DNA from: JAVBPP01 sp031549535
Lineage (GTDB): Bacteria; Bacillota; Clostridia; Oscillospirales; Acutalibacteraceae
Reading direction: 5' to 3'
Assembly: GCA_031549535.1 (NCBI GenBank)
Contig: JAVBPP010000010.1
Span: 1-11,378, forward strand
Length of the DNA stretch: 11,378 bases
Both the position numbers and the translations under genes were made by a program. The notes under the pieces are model-generated. The model made no database searches and was not told where the DNA came from. It saw nothing but the letters and a program-made list of their open reading frames with translations. Positions 6,516 through 11,378 of the stretch are shown here, in pieces; position 1 is the first letter of the stretch, and every line of letters begins with the position of its first letter.

Positions 6516-8290
6516 ATGGCAAGCTCCTCCTCCGGCAGTTGGGAAAGGGCAATTTCCCGGTAAGTCGGGCAGTTCTCCAAAAGCTCTTGATGCCTGCCGT
6601 GCCCCACCAGTCTGCCGTTATCCAGCACCAAAATGCGGTCCGCCTGCATAATCGTGCCGATGCGCTGCGCCACAACAATAAACGCGGCGTTGAAAACAGC
6701 GTTTTTCAGCGCCTGGCGGAGCTTTGCATCCGTGGTGTAATCCAGCGCGGAAAAGCTGTCATCAAACACAAAAACTTCAGATTTCCGTACGATGGCCCGG
6801 GCAATAGCCAAACGCTGTTTTTGCCCGCCGGAAAGGTTTTTGCCGCTTTGCGAAATCATGTCATACAGGCCGTTCGGCAGCTTGCGCACAAAATCCGCAG
6901 CCTGTGCGATTTCCAGCGCCTCCCAAATCTCCTCCTGCGTGGCGTCCTCCCTGCCGAAGCGCATGTTGTCAAACACTGTGCCGCTGAACAGAAACGCCTT
7001 TTGCGGAATGAAACCAATTTTTTGGTGCAATTCGCTTGTATACATTTCCCGGATATCCACGCCGTTCAGCGTGATGCGCCCCTGTGTAACATCGTAAAAG
7101 CGCGGAATCAAGTTCACCAGCGTGGATTTTCCGCTGCCGGTGCCGCCGATAATGGCGGTGGTTTCCCCCGCATGCATTTCAAAGGAAATGTTTTGCAGCA
7201 GCGGCTCCATTGTTTGCGGATAGGCAAAACTGACCTGTTCAAACACCAGATGCCCGCGTTCGGGTTCTTGCTGCGCGGCGGGCAGTTGCGCTATAGCGGA
7301 AACCTCCGGCTCAGGGATGGCCGGCTCCATCAGAAGCACCTCGTTGATGCGCTTGGCGGAAACCATGGCGCGGGGCACCTCAAAAAACATATCCACAGCT
7401 TGCAGCACGGCACCGACGACCATGGTGATGTAGATGATAAACTTCGTCATATCGCCGATTACGTTGTCCAACACAAGCCCATCCTTCACGGGATCTAGGC
7501 TGCCGATATACTTGGACTCAATGATAAACAGCAGCAGCAGCAGCAGGGAGCCGCCCATAGACGCGAGCGGCATTAAAAACGCCATAATGCGCTGCACCCG
7601 CAGGGAGAGGGAGGTCAGGGCATAGTTTGCGTCGCTGAAACGCTTATCCTCGAAATCGGAGCGGTTAAACGCGCGGATTACACGGATGCCACTGAGCTTT
7701 TCGCGTAGAATCCGGTTGATGGCATCGTTGCGCTTTTGAATGTTCCGGAACATGGGGACTATGGTTTTAGAAACGATAAAGGCACCCAAGGCAATCAAGG
7801 GCACCAAGAACACAATCACCATGGCAAGGCGCCAGTTCGTGAGAAAGGCCATGAATGTGCCGCCAATCGCCATAATGGGCGCGGTAATGATGGTGCGCAA
7901 AAAGTTCAGCAGCATGTTTTGAATTTGCCCAATGTCGTTCGTGCAGCGGGTAATCATGGAGGGGGTTCCGATTTTATCCACGTCGCACTGGTTCAGGCTT
8001 TCGGTTTTATGAAACAGCCAGCGGCGTACATCCCGGCCAAAGCTTGTGGAAACTTTGGCGGAAAAGTAGCTTGAACACAGGGCGATGCACATGGATGCCA
8101 GAGAAATTACAGTCATCTGTATGCCTCTGCTCCAAATATAGGAAATGTCCTTTGCCGCGATGCCCTGGTTGATGATATCTGCCATAAACTCCGGCAAAAT
8201 CAACGAAACCAGGTTGCTTGCAACCATCAACAATATGGCCAGCGCCACCGGTAGTTTCATTGTGTTAAGCACCCGTAATATATTTCGCAT
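6512..8290 (-). CDS. Heterodimeric ABC exporter subunit with degenerate ATP site (TM287/LmrC-like)
   Basis: From ATG 8290 this is a 592-residue half-transporter: six-helix membrane domain (about 10-310) and ATPase domain (about 345-585). Seen: Walker A GGTGSGKS (382-389), Q-loop Q430, canonical signature LSGGQ (486-490), Walker B VFVFDDS with D511 in place of the catalytic Glu, and Q542 in place of the switch His (VVAQRIGT). These two changes mark the non-hydrolysing site of asymmetric heterodimeric exporters. The family usually has a short loop between helices 5 and 6; here it includes YIGSLDPVKDGLVLDNVIGD (about 261-280). Start choice: MRNILRVLNT fits the family and AGGAGG lies about 12 bases upstream; the in-frame ATG at 8377 would add 29 unlike residues and would put the coding region over the promoter. 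First gene of the operon. Confidence 0.95.
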   Translation of the reverse strand: MRNILRVLNTMKLPVALAILLMVASNLVSLILPEFMADIINQGIAAKDISYIWSRGIQMTVISLASMCIALCSSYFSAKVSTSFGRDVRRWLFHKTESLNQCDVDKIGTPSMITRCTNDIGQIQNMLLNFLRTIITAPIMAIGGTFMAFLTNWRLAMVIVFLVPLIALGAFIVSKTIVPMFRNIQKRNDAINRILREKLSGIRVIRAFNRSDFEDKRFSDANYALTSLSLRVQRIMAFLMPLASMGGSLLLLLLFIIESKYIGSLDPVKDGLVLDNVIGDMTKFIIYITMVVGAVLQAVDMFFEVPRAMVSAKRINEVLLMEPAIPEPEVSAIAQLPAAQQEPERGHLVFEQVSFAYPQTMEPLLQNISFEMHAGETTAIIGGTGSGKSTLVNLIPRFYDVTQGRITLNGVDIREMYTSELHQKIGFIPQKAFLFSGTVFDNMRFGREDATQEEIWEALEIAQAADFVRKLPNGLYDMISQSGKNLSGGQKQRLAIARAIVRKSEVFVFDDSFSALDYTTDAKLRQALKNAVFNAAFIVVAQRIGTIMQADRILVLDNGRLVGHGRHQELLENCPTYREIALSQLPEEELAI

Positions 8291-8330
8291 AAAACTTCTG
8301 TTCCTCCTGCAAACACCAGAATAGACCCAA

Positions 8331-8358
8331 TACACCCATTTTATAGTATATGAGTGTA
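8331..8358. promoter_or_regulatory. Operator-like dyad over the exporter promoter
   Basis: TACACCCAT (8331-8339) and ATGAGTGTA (8350-8358) form an inverted repeat with a 10-base spacer, one mismatch in nine. It covers the -10 box and likely start point of the exporter promoter on the minus strand, the place expected for a repressor. No regulator gene is adjacent to the operon. Confidence 0.45.
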
Positions 8359-8381
8359 ACACGAATGCCCCGTGCAATCAA
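8353..8381 (-). promoter_or_regulatory. Promoter of the exporter operon
   Basis: On the minus strand, TTGATT (8381-8376) and TACACT (8358-8353) are 17 bases apart, and TG one base before the -10 gives an extended -10. The message would start near 8346, leaving about 55 bases before the ATG at 8290. Confidence 0.55.
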
Positions 8382-8399
8382 CTATTATTTTGTAAAGTT

Positions 8400-8428
8400 T
8401 TGGACGGCTTGTGAATATAGCTTATACG
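8400..8428 (+). promoter_or_regulatory. Promoter of the Ca2+-ATPase gene
   Basis: TTGGAC (8400-8405) and TATACG (8423-8428), 17-base spacer, about 40 bases before the ATG at 8468. It is back to back with the exporter promoter in the 177-base divergent region; the two -35 boxes are under 20 bases apart. Confidence 0.55.
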
Positions 8429-8467
8429 TATTGAAATAACAAAATACAAGCGGAAAGGGAAAAGAAG

Positions 8468-11080
8468 ATGGAATGGCATGCCATGAGCGGTGAAAGCGCC
8501 GTAAAAGCACTGGGGAGCAGCGCGGAAAATGGGTTGAGTGCGGCGCAGGTGAAGCAGCATACGCAGCGCTACGGAGTAAATGAGCTTGCTGCTCAAAAAT
8601 CCAAGCATATACTGCGGCAGTTTTTGGAGCAGTTTTCGGACTTTATGGTTTTGATTTTGCTGGCGGCGGCGGGCGTTTCTTTTTTTACCGCGCTGTTGGA
8701 GGATTCCGGCGAGTTTTTAGACCCAATTATTATTTTAGGCATTGTGGTGCTCAACGCCGTTATCGGCGTCGCGCAGGAACGGCGGGCGGAGCGCTCCCTG
8801 GAGGCGCTGAAAAAAATGGCTGCTCCCACGGCGCAGCTGCTGCGCGGCGGGCGAAAACAGCGTGTGCCGGCCAGGGAGCTTGTGCCGGGGGACATCGTTT
8901 ATTTGGCGGCGGGCGACCTCGTCCCAGCGGATGCGCGTTTGCTGGAGAGCAGCAGCCTGCGCGTGCAGGAGAGTGCGTTGACAGGGGAATCCGTCCCGGC
9001 GGAAAAGGTGGCAAACATCCTGTTTCCGGAAAATTGCACACAGGCGGACCGAAAAAACATGCTGTTTGCCTCCACCACCGTGGTGGCGGGCAACGGCAGG
9101 GCGGTTGTGACAGAAACGGGCATGCAGACCCAGCTTGGGCGCATTGCGCACCTGCTGAACGCCGAGGACTCGCCCCAGACCCCGCTGCAGCTGCGCCTTG
9201 CCAAGGTGGGAAAGCTGCTGGGCTTTGCCGCGCTGGGTATCTGCGCCTTTATCTTTGTGCTCAGCGTGCTGCGCAAGGCCGCCATGTTGGATGCGTTCAT
9301 GCTTTCCGTCAGCCTTGCCGTTGCCGCCATTCCGGAGGGTCTGCCCGCGATTGTGACGGTGGTGCTGTCCCTGGGTGTGCAGCGCATGGCCAAGAGCAAC
9401 GCCATCATCCGCCATCTGCCGGCCGTGGAAACTCTCGGCACGGCAACGGTCATTTGCTCGGATAAAACCGGGACGCTCACCCAAAACAAGATGACGGTTA
9501 TGGAAATTCGCACAGCGGACGGCGCTGCTTTGGGCGAAAGTAAAAAGCGTATCCTGCGCATTGCGGCGCTGTGCAACAACGCCACCGTGAGCGGAAAAGG
9601 GAAACAACACAAGGCGCAGGGCGAGCCAACGGAGAACGCCCTCCTTCTCGCGGCGGAGGAACTGCTGGATTTAGAACAGCTGCGCAGGGAGTTTCCGCGC
9701 GTTTCGGAAACGCCCTTTTCCTCCGAGCGAAAGTGCATGTCCACCGTGCATAAGCAGGCCGGCGGCTATCTGCTCGCAGTAAAGGGTGCACCGGATGTGT
9801 TGCTCCGGCAGTGCAGCCGGGTGCTACACATGGGCGGCATACAGGATTTAAGCGAAAGCGGCAGAAGGCAGATTCTCGCGCAGAATGAGGCCATGGCGTC
9901 GGACGCCTTGCGCGTGATTGCCGTGGCGTATCGCCAGGCGCAGAGCGCAGCCGACAATGCCGAGCGGGACTTGGTGTTTTGTGGCTTAATCGGGCTGCAG
10001 GATCCGCCGCGCCGCGAGGTGTTCGTAGCCGTACGAACCTGCAAACAGGCGGGTATTACGCCGGTCATGATTACCGGGGACCACGCCGTGACCGCCGCGG
10101 CCATTGCAAAGCAGCTGGGCATTCTCAAGGAGGGGGAGCGTTGCATCACCGGGCAGGAGCTGGACGCCATGCCGCAGGCGGAGCTGACAAAGCAAATCTA
10201 CAACTACCGCGTGTTTGCCCGCGTCACGCCGGAGCATAAGGTGCGCATCGTCAAGGCCTTCCGCGAAAACGGCGAGGTCGTCGCCATGACGGGGGACGGT
10301 GTCAACGATTCCCCCGCGCTTAAGGCGGCGGATATCGGCTGCGCCATGGGAAAGAGCGGCACAGAGGTAGCCAAAAGTGCGGCGGATATGGTTTTGACGG
10401 ACGACAACTTTGCAACCATTGTCAAGGCGGTGGAGCAGGGCAGGGGCATCTATGACAACATCAAAAAAGCCGTGCACTTTTTGCTCAGCTGTAATATCGG
10501 CGAAATTCTCGTCATTTTGGCGGCGTCCCTGCTCTCCCTGCCCACGCCCCTGCTGCCGCTGCAGATACTGTGGGTCAACCTTGTAACAGACTCTCTGCCC
10601 GCCATGGCGCTGGGAACGGAGCGCATGGAACAGGATATTATGAAACGCAAACCCGTTCAGCCCGGCAAAAGCTTTTTCGCGGATGGCCTGGGCCTTGAAA
10701 TTCTGCTGGAGGGCATGATGATAGGCGCGCTCGCCCTGGCGGCGTTTCTGTTGGGCTATCACCATTACGGCTCGCTTGCCATTGGCAGAACGCTGTGCTT
10801 CGCGGTGCTGAGCCTGAGCGAACTTGCGCACACCATTAACATGCGCTCGTCCCACTCCATTTTTAAGCTGGGTCTGTTCACGAACATCAAGTTGACCATT
10901 TCCATTGTGCTGTGCGTCTTTTTGCAGGTGGCCGTCATCATGCTTCCGGCTCTGTCCGGCATATTTGACACGGTATATCTGGACGGGACGCAGTGGGGCG
11001 CGGTCGCGCTACTCTCCCTCGCGCCGATTGCCATGATGGAGCTGGTAAAGTTGGTGGGGAGGAATACCAATCACCATTAA
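8468..11080 (+). CDS. P-type Ca2+-transporting ATPase (P2A, SERCA/PMR1-like)
   Basis: An 870-residue P-type ATPase, full length for the P2A group, which exports Ca2+ from the cytoplasm at the cost of ATP. Seen in order: N-terminal cation-ATPase domain (MSGESAVKALG), TGES of the actuator (172-175), PEGLP in helix M4 (289-293), phosphorylation motif SDKTGTLT with D332, KGAPD (439-443) for nucleotide binding, DPPR (512-515), TGDH (536-539) and hinge TGDGVND (608-614). Ion ligands: E290 in M4, N676 and E679 in M5 (SCNIGE), N704, T707 and D708 in M6 (WVNLVTD), E785 in M8 (LSLSE). These match the SERCA residues of both calcium sites, whereas the single-site Listeria pump LMCA1, as I recall, has Arg at the E679 position. 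AAAGGG precedes the ATG. The last codons (N866-H870) and TAA lie inside a dispersed repeat, so the C-terminus is not ancestral. Transcribed away from the exporter operon. Confidence 0.96.
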   Translation: MEWHAMSGESAVKALGSSAENGLSAAQVKQHTQRYGVNELAAQKSKHILRQFLEQFSDFMVLILLAAAGVSFFTALLEDSGEFLDPIIILGIVVLNAVIGVAQERRAERSLEALKKMAAPTAQLLRGGRKQRVPARELVPGDIVYLAAGDLVPADARLLESSSLRVQESALTGESVPAEKVANILFPENCTQADRKNMLFASTTVVAGNGRAVVTETGMQTQLGRIAHLLNAEDSPQTPLQLRLAKVGKLLGFAALGICAFIFVLSVLRKAAMLDAFMLSVSLAVAAIPEGLPAIVTVVLSLGVQRMAKSNAIIRHLPAVETLGTATVICSDKTGTLTQNKMTVMEIRTADGAALGESKKRILRIAALCNNATVSGKGKQHKAQGEPTENALLLAAEELLDLEQLRREFPRVSETPFSSERKCMSTVHKQAGGYLLAVKGAPDVLLRQCSRVLHMGGIQDLSESGRRQILAQNEAMASDALRVIAVAYRQAQSAADNAERDLVFCGLIGLQDPPRREVFVAVRTCKQAGITPVMITGDHAVTAAAIAKQLGILKEGERCITGQELDAMPQAELTKQIYNYRVFARVTPEHKVRIVKAFRENGEVVAMTGDGVNDSPALKAADIGCAMGKSGTEVAKSAADMVLTDDNFATIVKAVEQGRGIYDNIKKAVHFLLSCNIGEILVILAASLLSLPTPLLPLQILWVNLVTDSLPAMALGTERMEQDIMKRKPVQPGKSFFADGLGLEILLEGMMIGALALAAFLLGYHHYGSLAIGRTLCFAVLSLSELAHTINMRSSHSIFKLGLFTNIKLTISIVLCVFLQVAVIMLPALSGIFDTVYLDGTQWGAVALLSLAPIAMMELVKLVGRNTNHH

Positions 11081-11239
11081 TACGAATCCCAAGCAGAAAC
11101 CTCGACATCTTTGCGGCCTTTTTCGCGCTGTGCTTTGTTGTCCTCCTTGCTTTACGACAGTAAAGCTGCGTCGTCCGCCGCACACAACGCGAAAAATTCA
11201 CGCAAATCTATTCGAGTTTTCTACTTGGAATTAGTATAA
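11064..11239. repeat. Long hairpin repeat (about 175 bp) beginning ATACCAATCACC
   Basis: From 11076 to 11239 the sequence is one imperfect palindrome centred on CTTTAC-GACA-GTAAAG (11150-11165). Paired segments include CCAAGCAGAAA with TTTCTACTTGG, CTCGA with TCGAG, TTTGCGG with its partner before TCTATTCGAG, and TTTTTCGCGCTGTG with its near-match CACAACGCGAAAAA. The left edge adds ATACCAATCACC (11064-11075), identical to the ends of the repeat at 1266, but the mirrored copy expected on the right is absent. The element covers the last five codons and stop of the ATPase gene. It could act as a transcript-end structure. It has no coding capacity of its own. Confidence 0.8.
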
Positions 11240-11260
11240 TACCAATCTCCATTAGAATAA
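11239..11260 (+). repeat. Third copy of the repeat end, direct orientation
   Basis: ATACCAATCTCCATTA at 11239-11254 matches 11064-11079 in 15 of 16 bases, in the same direction. Its continuation AGAATA also matches the left end of the element at 1266. It looks like a truncated copy, or the left half of a further element interrupted at about 11260. Confidence 0.55.
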
Positions 11261-11378
11261 AGTGTACCCCGTGTCAAGGACAACATGGGTTTTTGCTCTT
11301 CCAAAATCAAAGGATATCAGCTATAGTAAAAGGGCTTTACCATTACGCAGGATAGTGCAACGCTGAGGAGCGACATGA
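11261..11378 (+). mobile_element. Possible left end of an insertion sequence with a gene start at the edge
   Basis: Where the third repeat end breaks off, AGTGTACCCCGTGTCAAGGA begins. It looks like the terminal inverted repeat style of some IS3-type elements, though I cannot name one. About 100 bases later GAGGAG (11365-11370) stands four bases before an ATG (11375-11377), the likely start of a gene running out of the window. A TATAGT box near 11322 could be a -10. No coding sequence can be judged from four bases, so the mobile-element call is tentative. Confidence 0.25.

Noticed and set aside
6479..7498. Long plus-strand open frame (339 codons) opposite the exporter genes
   Set aside because: It lies antisense to two clearly conserved ABC subunits, has no family features and reflects the GC-rich codon pattern of the real genes.
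8735..9744. Long minus-strand open frames (281-291 codons) opposite the Ca2+-ATPase
   Set aside because: Shadow frames of the conserved ATPase; His- and Arg-rich low-complexity translations with no recognisable domain.

Overview
The window looks like a piece of a Clostridia (Bacillota) chromosome, most likely from a Ruminococcaceae/Oscillospiraceae-like anaerobe. This rests on strong Shine-Dalgarno sites, GC-rich core genes, a DUF2935 protein typical of Bacilli and Clostridia, and TM287/288-type exporter genes. The assignment is inference; there is no rRNA or marker gene here.

Layout: (1) Positions 1-1256 (+) carry a type II restriction-modification pair: the C-terminal end of a C5-cytosine methyltransferase, then, overlapping by one base, an Eco47II/Sau96I-family endonuclease (predicted site GGNCC). 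This part is visibly more AT-rich than the right half and looks acquired. (2) 1257-1528 is intergenic. It holds a 103-bp MITE-like inverted repeat with ATACCAATCACC ends, a possible coding remnant, and a bidirectional terminator. (3) 1529-2401 (-) is an AraC-type regulator with a fused GyrI-like effector-binding domain, probably starting at TTG. (4) 2666-3571 (+) is a DUF2935 protein with two His/Glu-rich helical repeats, preceded by a long leader hairpin and followed by a bidirectional terminator. (5) 8290-3657 (-) is a tightly packed three-gene operon: two half-transporters of an asymmetric heterodimeric ABC exporter (4-bp overlap), then a DUF1861 beta-propeller protein 12 bp downstream. Its promoter overlaps a 9-10-9 dyad that could be an operator. 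(6) 8468-11080 (+) is a divergently transcribed P2A-type Ca2+-ATPase with all the main ion-coordinating side chains of both SERCA sites. (7) 11064-11378 holds a second, larger hairpin repeat whose end supplies the last codons and stop of the ATPase gene, a third repeat end, and a possible left end of an insertion sequence with a ribosome-binding site and ATG at the window edge.

How the parts relate: the exporter and the Ca2+-ATPase share one 177-bp intergenic region with back-to-back promoters, so they may respond to related envelope or ion stress (inference). The most unusual points are the repeat family with shared ends scattered at three or four places, including one that rewrites a protein C-terminus, and the coupling of a predicted glycan-active propeller protein to a drug/lipid-type exporter. 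I did not see a clearly new defence or mobile system; the restriction-modification pair is a known type.
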